Source: Aulostomus chinensis (taxonomy: Eukaryota > Chordata > Actinopteri > Syngnathiformes > Aulostomidae). Taken from it: a stretch of DNA of 64,000 bases. Location: contig JBBMOA010000002.1 of the NCBI GenBank assembly GCA_037954235.1, positions 16,780,009-16,844,008 on the forward strand. The letters are read 5' to 3'. A program made the translations under genes and the position numbers. Below the pieces are notes generated by a model. It did not search any database and was not told the DNA's origin. It saw only the letters and a program-made list of their open reading frames with translations. Below are positions 41,899-53,345 of the stretch, piece by piece (position 1 is the first letter of the stretch; every line of letters begins with the position of its first letter).

Positions 41899-42700
41899 AG
41901 GGGAATAAATATGTTAATAGTAACATCTTCAATGTTAGATTTTGACAAATTAGTTGGAGTTATCTTTTACACGCTGGTATTCTTGATCCCAGCCCACACA
42001 AAGCCCATTTTGTATTCAACCTAATGTTGCTGGTGTTGCTTGTATCTGTACCCCCGGATCCCACACAGGGAACAGACATTTGATGACAGTGTTTGTCATC
42101 CTACATCCTCCTCCTCCCAATCCTGCCCAGGGAGATAACAGAGCTCCTCTGTGTAGCAGACAGGGACACATTTACACTGCCAAGTGTTATTTTAGGCTAG
42201 TGTACATTCATTTTAATAAACTGCATGTAAAATCTTCTATGGTACCAGGACAAGTGGCTTCGTTGAAGCTCATTTGCATAACTCCAATATGATTTGCCTC
42301 CGTGACAGAGACAGTGAATGAGAGAGAGCTGAATGAATGTCATCCGTTTGGTTTAATTCCTTTCATTTTACACCAATCCCTGGAATTTCAAAATCGCGTG
42401 AAGAATATGTAATTAGGAGTTACTTCAGCAGTCATGCCTTTCCCAGCATGACTTATAATGTCCTGTACCAGAACACACATGACTCAAATGGCTTTTCACT
42501 TCCAATTCTCATCAAGGATTTTAAAGCTGTCATCTAGGAGTCTTCTCTCACTCAGCAGGAGGGGGTTTGCGCTCTTATGTGGCACGAATGGATAAATATA
42601 CCAGTAAAATCTATAAATTAGGTATCTATGAGCAAGCCTGGTTAAATGGTCTTTATTTGTTACACCGATTAAATCAGAGGGGAGGGTTTCCATGTCAAAC

Positions 42701-43299
42701 TTTATTTGCAGTTGCTTATTTAAAGACCTTCACTCTATTATAGACATTAGAGTGACAAAGGAAATACACAAAGAGCTGAAGGTAGCATCAGGTTATTACA
42801 GTACATGTTTGTGTTAATGCATGCAGACCATAATTTGTATCCTTTCAACAAACATTGAAACACCATGAAAGGAAAGCTCCCTTCATCTATTTCGAGAACA
42901 AAAAAACTCTTTTGGCCTTTAAAAAAAACGGAGTCCGCCTCCAGGAACACACAACAAAGTCTTTTTGTCTGTGATGGCTCGAGAAAATTAGGAATGAGTT
43001 GTCCTCTACAGACAGTACAACAGTTCCGCTTCTAATGACTTTTTTAAATACTGTTATCTCGAGATCAGAAGTTCATTTTCGCATTATCCTAAAACATTGG
43101 ATTAATCTGGTAACAACTTCATTTACCTAGTAAACTTGGGACAGTGAGAGGCTGTTTTCGGAAGATTATGAATGCATGAGTACATGACAACAAAGCCAGT
43201 TTTCTTATTATAACAGGTTCATTTATCTTTAGAAAACAAAAGGCTATTTTCTAGAAGGTAACTATATTTTCCTCCACACGTGAGAAAATGAGCTTTATT
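42701..43299 (-). terminator. kctd12: kctd12 3' UTR with candidate poly(A) signals
   Basis: On the minus strand AATAAA occurs at 43,294-43,299 and 42,701-42,706, about 0.3 and 0.9 kb after the kctd12 stop. KCTD12 genes usually have long 3' UTRs, so the farther site or one beyond it is plausible. Confidence 0.35.
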
Positions 43300-43592
43300 T
43301 TCTCAAAATAACTTAAAAAGCAACTCTTGATCTCGGGGTAAAAACATTTTAAAAAGTAACTTAGTATGACACCAGTTGGCCTCCATACTACTGTTAGAAA
43401 AGAAAAGAGAAAATGGCAGGAATGTGAACTGTTGCATCCTAATAAGAGACAGCCCACACTGCTCACAAGAGTTCATTAGAAAAGGCTCTTGAGTAATGAA
43501 TAATTAACTGTGGTTAATTATTACACGGTGTAGCAAATGGTGATTGTCACTACTGAAATATCAGGATTGATCCACTCCAGTGGTCTGCGAGT

Positions 43593-44384
43593 TCATCGGC
43601 TGAAAACATACTCGGTATAACTGGTCCACAGTTTGTCCTCCCCCGGGTCGTTACCGCCGTAGGAGCAGGTCCCGGTGGAGTTGCAGGCCACCATGTGGAA
43701 CCCAGCCTCGGCCAGCCGGTCAAACGCCTGCTCCAGGAAGTTGTACTTGAGGTAATACCTGGAGGTGTATTTGTCTGGTGGTCGGTCGGGGTCGCGGCTC
43801 TCATTCAGGGTGTCTCCAAACACCTCCTTGGCCAGGGAGATCTTGCTGCACACAGTTATTCTGGCCACTCTGCGGAACTTGGCGTCTGCCTGGATGTCTC
43901 TACCGATGGTGTAGCTGCCTCTGTAACCGATGGTGATGTAGCCGAAGTTGGCGCCTGGAGAGCGAAGACCTCTGTCCGAGGAGGAGGTGGCCGGGCTGGG
44001 GAGCTCCACAGCCTCCTCCGTCTCCCCGCTGTCCTCCGTGTAAGAGCTGTCTTGACTGAGGGCCGCCAGGCGCCTCGACAGCTCCGGCAGCTGGAAGAAG
44101 TCCGCTTCTTTCTGCAGCCGCTTCCTTTCTTTGAAAAACTCGGGCAGGAAGAGCTCTGAGTCCCGTAAATAATCCAAAATGTAGCGGAACAAAAAACCGT
44201 CCCTGTCGAAAAAGAAGCGGCCCTTGCCGTCTTTGGGCAGGTCATCTGGGGAGCCCTGGGTGAACTTAGTCCACAGGAGGGAGTTGGTCACCGCCGTGAG
44301 GGTCTCCAGCCGGGTCACGTACACTTGCCCGCCCACGTTCAGCTCTACTATGTCGGGGAACGTTTGGCTGTGGGTTAGTGCCAT
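43593..44384 (-). CDS. kctd12: KCTD12, GABA-B receptor auxiliary subunit
   Basis: A single open exon of 263 aa with no intron, as in mammals. KCTD12 binds the GABA-B2 C-terminus and G-beta-gamma and speeds desensitisation of receptor currents. The T1/BTB domain spans residues 10-103, starting FPDIVELNVGGQVYVTR and including FFFDRDGFLFRYILDYLRD. A Ser/Glu-rich linker covers about 108-145. The H1 domain covers 147-263 (FGYITIGYRGSYTIGRD, FRRVARITVC, AKEVFGDTLNESRDPDRPP, ending WTSYTEYVFSR). Human KCTD12 is about 325 aa, with a longer Gly/Ser-rich N-terminus and linker. The ATG context is GATCATGG. Teleosts have several KCTD12/8/16 paralogues; the LMO7 neighbour supports kctd12 itself, but the copy number label is unassigned. 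Confidence 0.92.
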   Translation of the reverse strand: MALTHSQTFPDIVELNVGGQVYVTRLETLTAVTNSLLWTKFTQGSPDDLPKDGKGRFFFDRDGFLFRYILDYLRDSELFLPEFFKERKRLQKEADFFQLPELSRRLAALSQDSSYTEDSGETEEAVELPSPATSSSDRGLRSPGANFGYITIGYRGSYTIGRDIQADAKFRRVARITVCSKISLAKEVFGDTLNESRDPDRPPDKYTSRYYLKYNFLEQAFDRLAEAGFHMVACNSTGTCSYGGNDPGEDKLWTSYTEYVFSR

Positions 44385-44429
44385 GATCTCTGTTCATGTG
44401 GGGATGAATAGTTGAGAAGTTCCTTCACG

Positions 44430-44445
44430 GTATGTTAATATATAC
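44430..44445 (-). promoter_or_regulatory. kctd12: Possible kctd12 TATA-like element
   Basis: The minus strand reads GTATATATTAACATA about 50-60 bases before the ATG, next to a GAG-repeat. If used, the 5' UTR would be very short. A more distal start is equally possible. Confidence 0.3.
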
Positions 44446-44449
44446 TGTA

Positions 44450-44484
44450 GAGGAGGAGGAGGAGGAGGAGGAGGAGGAGGAGGA
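44450..44484. repeat. (GAG)n trinucleotide repeat in kctd12 5' region
   Basis: About 11 GAG units (CTC on the kctd12 strand), followed by GC-rich GGCCGCCAGAGCGG. Confidence 0.95.
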
Positions 44485-46096
44485 CGGCCGCCAGAGCGGT
44501 TAACTGTTCAATGGGAAGCTCCGAGAATGCTGCATTCAAGGACCCATCCTCCTTTTCCTGAAACTAAATTTACAAAGTAAAGTCATTTAAGTAGTGTTTT
44601 TTTTGTTTGTTTGTTTTTTTTTGGGGGGGGGGGGGTTCGGGTTCTTGGAGGAGCTGAAGATGGAACCTGTAACCATTTTTTTTAAATTTATAAAAAGAAA
44701 AATAATACACGGAACGTTTTGCAAAATCTCTCATTGGTCTGCAGTATTTAAAATGAAATTTAAAGTGCAAAACTTTAAATCTAAGTATTTGTAACAATTG
44801 AATTATGAATAAAATGTAAAGTACTGATTTTGCTACATGCTGTTAATACCTTGAGTGAATTCATCTCTTGTGACTATACTGCACTTGTGAGTATCACAAC
44901 AAAGTAAAGTCACTTCACTGATGGAAGATAAAATAATGACTTTTGTGTAAATACAATTACAGAGAAGGTGTTATTGCCCGCATGTCTTTGTGACAGCTTA
45001 TTAACTGCTTGGGGAGGGGGGGGGTCGACAATCGAGCTCTACAAGTATGTTTACTGTCTTCTGCTGGGACAAAGGTCAAAAATCCCAATGTTATTAGGCA
45101 GTCCAGGCAGTATTGTAGTTTGAGTGAGTCATGCTTTCCAGGATACTTGTAACTTTTTTTTTTGTAAAACTTTTTGTAACAACTTGGAGGTTTTACGGGA
45201 CAACGTGATTTAAAAAAACAAAACAAAAACCATCAATGATCGGAGGGAGGCACCCATCCTCAGGCCTAGGTCTCTATATTTTGAAGTACTCCAAATGAAA
45301 GCGATACTTTAGCATCAGAGAGACCAGCTGGAACATTCAGTAGACCAACTCACTTGTACTTCTTCACGTTGAAACCAAACTACAATTATTATAGTTTGGT
45401 TTTAGCTCAACTCAAACAAATATTTAAAATTACTGAGTACATGGTGGGATAAAGAATGTGTTTATTACACTGGATGATGTGCTTGAGAGTTTGTAAACTG
45501 GCATTTTTGTACAGCGTTCTAGTTACTTTTGGTGGGAGGTTATGGAGCAATATTAGCTTCAAGCTACATGTATGTGGCTGGCTCTTCCTGCATTCTGGAC
45601 TCACAAAGAAGTGTTGCAGGAGGGAAAAACATCCTTGAGAGTATTTTCGATTACTTGAAAGCCAAAAAAAACTTTTTGGGGAGAAATGTTACTTCAATGT
45701 TTTGTTCATTTGACTGCATTTATGACAAATTGATGGGGTGCTTCTGCTGTTCTTTACAGATAGGAATTTCCAATATGGAGGAAAGAATGTTTTCTGAAGG
45801 TATTGACTTTTCCACCTTTCCCAATATAATAAAGGTTTATTGCACAGTGCGTATCCCTGTATTTCCACATTTACAGTGAAACTCGAGCGATGGGTAACAC
45901 CACCTTACTCCAGGCGAACTGGACCAAAGCTGCTCATGTAAAGGTCAGCTGAAGCTGATCCTGAGAGCGCTCACAGATCTCTCGAAAAGTAGGTTGCACC
46001 TTTCCTCAACGCTACCTCAGACCTAACAGGATTGATTTCAGCTTAACACCAAAGAGCTCTTTGATCTAGTCATCAAGTGTATTATAGGCTCTATTC

Positions 46097-46100
<4 letters not shown>

Positions 46101-46139
<39 letters not shown>
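46101..46139. repeat. (CA)n microsatellite
   Basis: About 19 CA units at the left edge of the repeat that the hAT element interrupts. Confidence 0.95.
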
Positions 46140-46140
<1 letters not shown>

Positions 46141-46195
46141 TCATTGTACTTATATCTTTGTGAGGACTTTCATTGACGTAATTCATTCTCTAGCC

Positions 46196-47257
46196 CAGGG
46201 GTCTGCAACCTTTTCTATCAAAAGAGCCATTTCGCCCCCTCTTTCGCCAAAGAAAAACAGTCTGGAACCGCAAAACACAACACAACTAAAAACTTTTAAA
46301 AGTTTTGATATTATGTTAAACTTTCCCTTTAATAAACACACAATGTTACAACCACTGAATAAAACAAACGGAAGTGCAGTGTGCATGTGTGGGCCTACTC
46401 TGAAATAAATAAAAGTGAACTATGCAGGCCTATTTGAGTCCTTCCTAGATTTTGTCTTTGCAGAGAGAGGCATTTCTCTAATTTTCTGATCAATTTGCCC
46501 TTTGTTCTTGAAGTGGGAGAACGGATGCTGTGATATTTTATGAACATTTCTTTGATGAATTCCCCGTCCTTGAACGGCTTAGCTCTCTTCACGATCTCCT
46601 GAGCTGCCACACAACTAGCAACTGTAGCTGACTGTGGAGAGGCGATCCACTTCTTGAACGTGTGTTTGCTCTGTTCAGCTCTCCGTTGCAGTTCTGAAAT
46701 TGCTTTCTTTCGCTCATCTTCGCTTGGGTATTTTTCAGCGAATGCTGAGTGCTTGTTTTGAAAATGTCTTTCAACATTACATTTTATGTTGTTCGATAAT
46801 TTGTTTCCACATATCAAGCACACCGGTAATCCAGCGTCGTTAGCAGTGAAGGCAAATTCATCTGTCCACGCAGAGTTGAAGTCTCTTTTTTCGTCTGAGA
46901 TTTTTCATTTTTTACTCATGGTTACTGAATGGGTCGCACACTCAAGAAGCCGCCTGCAGGCAAAGGCGAGGGCTGTAGGCGTCGATGTGACGCACGTTTT
47001 AGTTGACAAATTATTTTTTTAAAAAGTTTACAAAATTAGATGTTAAAATAGGCTATTTAACCGTAGTAGTAGTAAATAAAATGCAAAAATAGTAATGTAT
47101 AAATAAAAATTTAATTAAGAAATAACCTTTATTCATTTTCATTTAAAAAAAAAAAACATTTTCATGTTTGTTTTTTTTTTGTCAACGCCAAAGGGAGCCA
47201 CAACAAGGAGGTTGAAGAGCTGCATGCGGCTCCGGAGCCGCGGGTTGCCGACCCCTG
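46196..47257 (-). mobile_element. Deletion-derivative hAT transposon
   Basis: 15-bp terminal inverted repeats, CAGGGGTCTGCAACC (46,196-46,210) and GGTTGCCGACCCCTG (47,243-47,257), match at 14 of 15 positions. They are flanked by near-identical 8-bp target duplications CTCTAGCC and CCCTAGCC. Length is 1,062 bp. Only an N-terminal transposase fragment remains, with no catalytic core, so the element is non-autonomous. TIR start CAGGGGT and 8-bp duplications are typical of hAT/Charlie elements. Confidence 0.88.
46395..46823 (-). pseudogene. hAT transposase N-terminal fragment (BED-type finger)
   Basis: 142-aa frame beginning MCLICGNKLSNNIKCNVERH then FQNKHSAFAEKYP. This is a C-x2-C ... H-x4-H zinc finger as in hAT transposases and their domesticated relatives (GTF2IRD2/ZBED-like). 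It is followed by a Lys-rich segment and AAQEIVKRAKPFKDGEFIKE, also typical of the family. The DDE/RNase H-like and dimerisation regions are missing. Relic, not a host gene. Confidence 0.75.
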
Positions 47258-47486
47258 CCCTAGCCCCTCCCCCTAACCCTAACTATCTGAACTGACTGCC
47301 TGACCCTAACCTTGACCCTGAACCTAACCTGAACCTGATTCTAAACTCGACCCTAAAACCAATTCTTGACCTTCAAACAGCCCTCTGACGATGTGAGGAC
47401 CAGCTAAAATGTCCTCACTTTCCAAAAATGTCCTTACTCTGTTGGTTAAATACATATTCTAGTCCTCAATATGTAGCAAGTACAAG

Positions 47487-47488
<2 letters not shown>

Positions 47489-47541
<53 letters not shown>
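47489..47541. repeat. (CA)26 microsatellite
   Basis: Pure CA tract at the right end of the split repeat. Confidence 0.95.
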
Positions 47542-47543
<2 letters not shown>

Positions 47544-48575
47544 CAGTAATGTATATTGGAGGTACACCCACATAAGCACTCATAATCTCAGGTCGGGTTG
47601 TAACTGGTCCGTTATCTCCCATGATGCATTTTGGTTTATGCACGAGGAGCCTCAGCTGCTCTGTGAGAGCACGCTGGTTCGCATCCATCTGTATGAAGTG
47701 TAACATTTATAACATCCCCCAGAAACAAATGAGGTAGAAATGCAACATCCAGACACAAAGCTGCTGCCAGGAAAAAAAAAACAAACAACAACAACAACTT
47801 GGTTATTATACAGCAACTGGTTGAATGGAACATGGTCATCAGGGGAAGCTGAATACTTTCTCTGAATGCCAATAAAACTGCAGCGAACAAACCACTTTAT
47901 ATAACTTGGACTTCCTATTACAATAACGCAAATCTAATTGATGAAGTATGATCAAAGGAAACATGTCAAGTGTTCCTTGAGGAATTGTGTGTCTTGATAA
48001 ATTAAATCAACTGGCTCTTCTTACTCTGACAGCAGCTGTTCTTGTCTGAGAAGGACCAGCCGGGACCCAAACAGAGGCACCCAAGTGTTTATCTTAAATC
48101 TTTGGATCATAGTGACATCTAGTGGACAAAGACTGTAGGAGCAGATGGTTCATTATGTAATATTGGATATGAGTCTGGTATTATTTATGTATCATGCTTT
48201 TTAATAAACTACCGTTGCACAAATATCTGTGATACACAGCAAGAAGACGAGACGTTATTTTCAAGATGCAGTTGAAAATGTAGTGAGTTAGGTAAATAAA
48301 TGATTCAAAAATGCATCAAACTGTACCCGAGAGCTCAGATTTTTATTTGGTTGGTGAGTCCTTCTCCTCCTTTTCTCCTTTTTCTCTTTAAAGTCTCAGT
48401 CATCATATTCTAACGTTTGTATGAATACGTATTTTTCATTTTCTTTCTACATGAATCAATTCAACAATGTAACGGATTGATGAAGGTTTCAATTACAATC
48501 TTGAGTCACGAAAATAGATTCTTATTTTCTTCTCAAGGAATTGAAATAATGTATTGAAATAGCAATTACATGCGC

Positions 48576-48617
48576 GCACACACACACACACACAGACACA
48601 CACACACACACACACAC
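48576..48617. repeat. (CA)n microsatellite
   Basis: CA tract with one GACA interruption. Confidence 0.93.
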
Positions 48618-49331
48618 TGAAAGGGTCTGTGTGTGCCACTTATACAGGTTTTGCTGAGGATCCTGTCGTCTGTTCTGGTAAAGGTCACCACGTTTTCTTT
48701 CAGTCCAGTCAAAGATAATTGGATGAAAGTGTGTGTCTTAGTTTAGGTCTTCATTGAGAATATTAATGTGAAGAAAACGCCTGTCCTAGAAAGTTTGTCA
48801 TCACGCGGCTTTCAGATCCCTTTCCTTCCATACAGAGAGCAAGAGGTTTTATTATCGTGTTTTCAAAACTTATACAAAGTAGTGTGTTGACTGATGTCAC
48901 TGATAGACGCCGTCATGATTTATATCCTCAAACCAGGACAAACTTCGGGGGATGTTGGTCTTTGCTTTGTCTTTAAACAGTACTTATTATATTTGTTAAA
49001 CAGATGTGTCTTATTTAATATCTTTATCTTTGGGTCAAGCCTGAAGCCAGTCACGAGTCTGAAACTCGGCACAAATGTTGCACGTGAGTGTTTCATTTAT
49101 AATTTTGCTCCTTGCTCTGCTGAATCCAACGTGTGTCATGCTCCTCTCTTATGAGCCAAATCTTGAGCCATGGTGTTAAATAAATTGTTGCCAGCAATCT
49201 GGACTCACAATTTCAATCATGCAGTCAATAAACTTAATATCATTTTTAAAAAAGGTTATTCTCAAAATACTTTTTACTTAACTTGGGTTTATTCAGTAAT
49301 TATTTAAAAATGTTCACTGCACCATTGTATT

Positions 49332-49335
<4 letters not shown>

Positions 49336-49399
<64 letters not shown>
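49336..49399. repeat. Compound (GT)n(GA)n microsatellite
   Basis: About 15 GT units followed by about 17 GA units. Confidence 0.95.
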
Positions 49400-49401
<2 letters not shown>

Positions 49402-50588
49402 TGTGTGTCGGTGGTGCTCTGTTACTACCTGTCTGTCACTCTGAGCCTTTGTCTCACCCCCTGCATGTGACACAAGGGAGCCTCTGATGTGACATCCAGT
49501 CAGACGCTGGCAGCGGTTTACTGGAGTGTGACATCTTCACCAGAGTCTCCGAGCTCACTCAGTCCATCATCCATGCTCCCCCCCCCCACCCAGTCATCCT
49601 CTCGTCCTCTCCCTACTCCCATCTCAAACAAAGATGGTGACAAGGGGCAGAAAAGTGGCCTCTCTCCTGTGACACATTTGAACCACCTATAGTCACTCGT
49701 CCTTTTTATCCCACAAAATCCCTGATTAATCATGTCCTCACACCCACCTCGTGTAAAGCCTGTGAAGCTGAGGGGGGTCGGATATTGTGATCTGATACAT
49801 TTTTGAACACCTTTGTCAGTTATGGGTCCATTATTCCAAAACACTTCCTTCTGAGAACACAAATTTTGGTCATTTTGGACTCTATACGTAGCTATCAAGT
49901 TCATGTTGATGACAGCTGTTATGCGCTCAATTCTGTTGTCTAATCCTTGGTTCCTAATTGATTAATTCCATTCTACAAGGGCAAGTTCATATTTATAGGA
50001 TGAACTGGGTAAAAGTTAGATTTATCTTCCTTTTAATCACATTTTAAAGCTCTTACAATAATTGGTGTTATCATTTTCCACTAGACACTCAAAGTTGCCT
50101 CTCAGAAAAAATAAAGATATCAATAATCATAATTCTGAAAAGACTAAGAAACAAATCTCCTTAAAGAGTGGAAAACTTTCTATAAAACAATAGAAGGGAC
50201 CCTTAATATGCCAAAGGTTTTTCGTGTTTGCTTTCTGAGTGTATTTTCTTTTCTTTTACTGAGCATACACACGTGAAAGAATAAAACACTCAGTGTGCGA
50301 GTATTTAATAGATAATCATGATTACCAGAGATTTGAACATCTTATATGTCCATTCCCTTTATTAACAAATCTTCAGGGAGTGAGGAACTAATTAGTGGAT
50401 ACACATGTGTCACTTTACAGTAGATTATCATTAACCAGTTGTTACTCATTGGTCCTTTATTACCTCATGATATATATTCATGAACTAATCAGTAAATTAT
50501 CATTCATTCCTCACAAGTTCCCAATTAACAATGCAAATTTTGTGCACCGTGTCATAGCAACATTGTGTTATCTTGTTAGAACTTAATC

Positions 50589-50589
<1 letters not shown>

Positions 50590-50644
<55 letters not shown>
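50590..50644. repeat. Compound (GT)n(GA)n microsatellite
   Basis: About 16 GT units followed by about 12 GA units, the same order as at 49,336. Confidence 0.95.
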
Positions 50645-51974
50645 CAGCGACAGAGGTACTCACATTTACTGTCACGGTAATCTAAAATCTTCAGCACATC
50701 TTCATTCAGTATTCTGTGCACAAAATCATGTAAAATTCCTGCTTTTCTGTGTCTGCACCGTGTCTATGTCCGTGTGTTCATGTGTGAGCATGAATGTATG
50801 TGTGAGTGTAAATGTGTGTATGAGTGTAAATGTGAGTGTGTGTGTGACTGTGTGTGTTCTCGCCACCTCTTCTCAGGGTTATATCTGCACCCTTGTGCTC
50901 CTCAATCAGCTCTAATGGATCTTCTGGCTCAGAGTCAGCTGGGACACTGATTATGATACTAAAGACTCACAAACACACACTCACACACGCACACATGCAC
51001 ACACATAGGACAGGGCAGGGCTGGAAGCTGATGTGTGTAGTGATGAGCTAAGAGGTAGGACGACCGTCCTAATATTCTCTTCCCATCTTCGTCAAATTTC
51101 TTCTTTTGCAGCTTCACATCTGTGCCTTGTGTTGTATGATATGAAACATATTTATATTTCCACTATACTTTTAATAATAATCTTCAATATGTAGGCGTGT
51201 AAGTGAAAAGGAATTATGATCATAATTAATGACACATCTTTCCTATGTGTTTTTTTGTTGTTGTTGTTACTTACCTCTACCATCGGCTCCGTGGCCCTCA
51301 GTGTGCACGTAGCGTTTGTGAAAGGTTCACAAGGGTCCACTCCATCCTTACTCCCCTGCCTCTCTTCCTCGCATCGTCATTTTCAGAGTGAACAACTCCC
51401 CTGGGGCTAATATGTGTGCGTGTGTGTGTGTGTGTGTGTGGGGTTGCTGCATCATCCTCCCCACTGACTTTCTATGGGATGAAAAAAATGACCCTACATC
51501 CAGCAGGGCCCTTCCTTTCTGTCTCTATAAAAGAGCAGAGCCGTGAGGAGGAGGCTGTGTGGTGGAGCAGCTCTTTGAGGAGTAGACACACACACCAAGT
51601 CAGAGACAGATAAGAGAAATAGGGTTTCTATGGTCACCTCAGAGGTTTCCTTCTTTCAAAAAGGCCAATTTGGACTAAAAACGTCAAAAAGCATGCAAAC
51701 AACTGGCCAGAAATAAATATTGAAAATATAATGAGGGAGTCTGCTGTGAGGAGAGAAGCAGTGATGTGTTCTTTTTTGTGTTTAGTGCTGGTGGTAAGCA
51801 AAGCTTTTTTTTTTTTTCTTTTTTTTTTAATTTAATGGTAAATTAGAAATACCTCCTAAGTTTAATGACTGATGATGCTTGACCACCATTTTTTTTTCAG
51901 TTCATCACACTGGACATATTGTATTAAAAAGTTTGCTCTAAACTAATCATGTAAATATAAGAGGCAATTAACAA

Positions 51975-53118
51975 AGAGATGTGTCTTATTTTGAAAGTCT
52001 AGTTCTAATAGTACTTATTTGGAGCACTAAGTTTACTTCAGATAGAAACTATTGAAAAACAACAACAACAAAAAAAGACATTTGCAGTGTATGAAAAACA
52101 AGATTATTTTGTATGAAGGAAAAATGATAGAGGGATGGAAGGATGGATGGGTGAGTGTGCAAACAAAATACAAAAAAAAAAAAGGAAAAAAAGAGGTGTG
52201 TCCTGTATTCTCAGTCCAGTATGAACTGATTTGGGATCCATAGATGACTTGATACAGAAATTACTGGACAAAAACAGTTGGTGAAAAAATAATGAATTTT
52301 GCACTAAATGTTTCATGACATTAGAGCTGATAAAACGATGCAATACAATACAAGATGAGTCTTACATCTTCAATCTAGCATTAAAAGCTGGTTTTGATTT
52401 GGAGACTCAAAGTCACTTGATATGGAAGCTATTGAATTGAAAAACAAACAACAACACGGTTTTGAAATACAATGAATTTTGCACCAAAATGCTCATTTAA
52501 AATTTAAGGAGGACTAAAATGCAGTGGAAGGGGTGTGTCCTAGTTTGCACTGATTCAGAGTCCATACATTCCTTGACACTGAAGGGGAGAGAAAGAATTT
52601 TGCAGTGTATGAAATCGTGGATTTTGCTCCAAAACACTCGTATAGAAAAAGAAGCAATAAAAGGCAAACAGAGACAGCCTGCCTTACTTTTTCCAGTGTG
52701 GTACTACATAGGGGGGACTGATTTGGAATGCCTGGGTCATTTGACACAGGAACGACTGAAAAAAGAAAAAGCAACGAATTTTACAAAATAATGCAATGGT
52801 TTTGAAAAACTATGCATTTTGCATTCAAATGCTCTTATAAACTAAGTAATTAAAAGCAATAAAAAGAGTTCAGGAATATATTTTGAGTCCAGTTCTAAGT
52901 GCTGCCACTGACTTGGACTACCTAGGTTCCTTAACACTGGGTTTTAGTGCAGTTTTTCACCAAAATTTTCATACAGAATCTAAAATGTTGTAAGGGGGGT
53001 GTCCTGCGTTTCAAGTCAAATAGTTGGTACTGACCTGGAGTCCCTCGCTCACTTCACATGGAAGCTAGTGAACAAAAAGCCCTCAGTTTTGTAGTACGTG
53101 AAACAACAATGAATGCAC
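51975..53118. repeat. Degenerate tandem array, about 7 units
   Basis: Diverged units share the order GTGTCCTR-TTTCAGTCCAGT, TTTGGAGTCCATAG, ACTTGACA-GAAGCTATTGAA, a poly-A/CAACAA stretch, GTTTTG-AGT-TATGAAA and GAATTTTGCACCAAAATGCTC. The ACTTGACA-like landmark recurs near 52,034, 52,248, 52,415, 52,572, 52,741, 52,931 and 53,053, so unit lengths vary from about 120 to 215 bases. No coding potential is conserved. Confidence 0.7.
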
Positions 53119-53194
53119 CTCATCCCACTTTTACAGTCCACAGTGTGTTTTCTCAGTGACCTTAACCTTTATGTGTCAGTTCATCAGAACTCAG

Positions 53195-53345
53195 CTCAGA
53201 GATGTCTTCTGGTGAGATGTCGTGACCTTGACCTTTGACCACCAATGTTTTTTCAGTTCATCTTTAAGTACCAGAGGATGTTTGTGTCAAATCTGGAAGA
53301 CAGACAGTCGGACAGAGAGACAACCTGAAAACATGATGTCCTTTT
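53195..53345 (+). repeat. Teleost CCTTGACCTTTGACCACCAA dispersed repeat
   Basis: Contains GACCTTGACCTTTGACCACC, CAGTTCATCTTTAAGTACCA, GTTTGTGTCAAATCTGGAAG and ACAACCTGAAAACATGATG. This is a recognisable fish repeat ending in GACAGAC/GGACAGA-rich sequence. A fragment (TTGACCACCATTTTTTTTTC...CAGTTCATC) also lies at 51,879-51,908, so the tandem array sits between two pieces. Confidence 0.7.

Larger units (their letters stand above)
33964..42700. other. Intergenic region lmo7-kctd12
   Basis: The genes converge here. The region holds a LINE-like repeat tail and an interspersed repeat (35,280-35,749), G- and C-runs (37,861-37,874; 39,723-39,736) and three (GT)n tracts near 41.2-41.9 kb. No protein-coding exon or RNA gene was recognised. 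The 42,060-42,540 stretch has homeodomain- and octamer-type motifs. Confidence 0.6.
46141..47480. repeat. Teleost GAGGAC/CCCTAACC repeat, split by hAT insertion
   Basis: The left part (46,141-46,195) reads TTGTGAGGACTTTCATTGAC. The right part (47,258-47,480) has CCCTAGCCCCTCCCCCTAAC, a run of CCTAACC-type motifs, CTTGACCTTCAAACAGCCC and GTGAGGACCAGCTAAAATG. It is bordered by CA tracts at both ends. Removing the hAT element and one target copy restores a continuous repeat. Confidence 0.8.

Noticed and set aside
43695..44159. 154-aa open frame on the plus strand
   Set aside because: It lies fully antisense to the kctd12 coding exon and shows no family resemblance; a shadow of the GC-rich gene.
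48113..48128. CTCF-like TGACATCTAGTGGAC
   Set aside because: One critical core base differs from the consensus and there is no supporting context.
49440..49700. Ser/Pro-rich open frame that looked like an exon
   Set aside because: No acceptable splice pair or homology; it sits beside a GT/GA microsatellite and a C-run.
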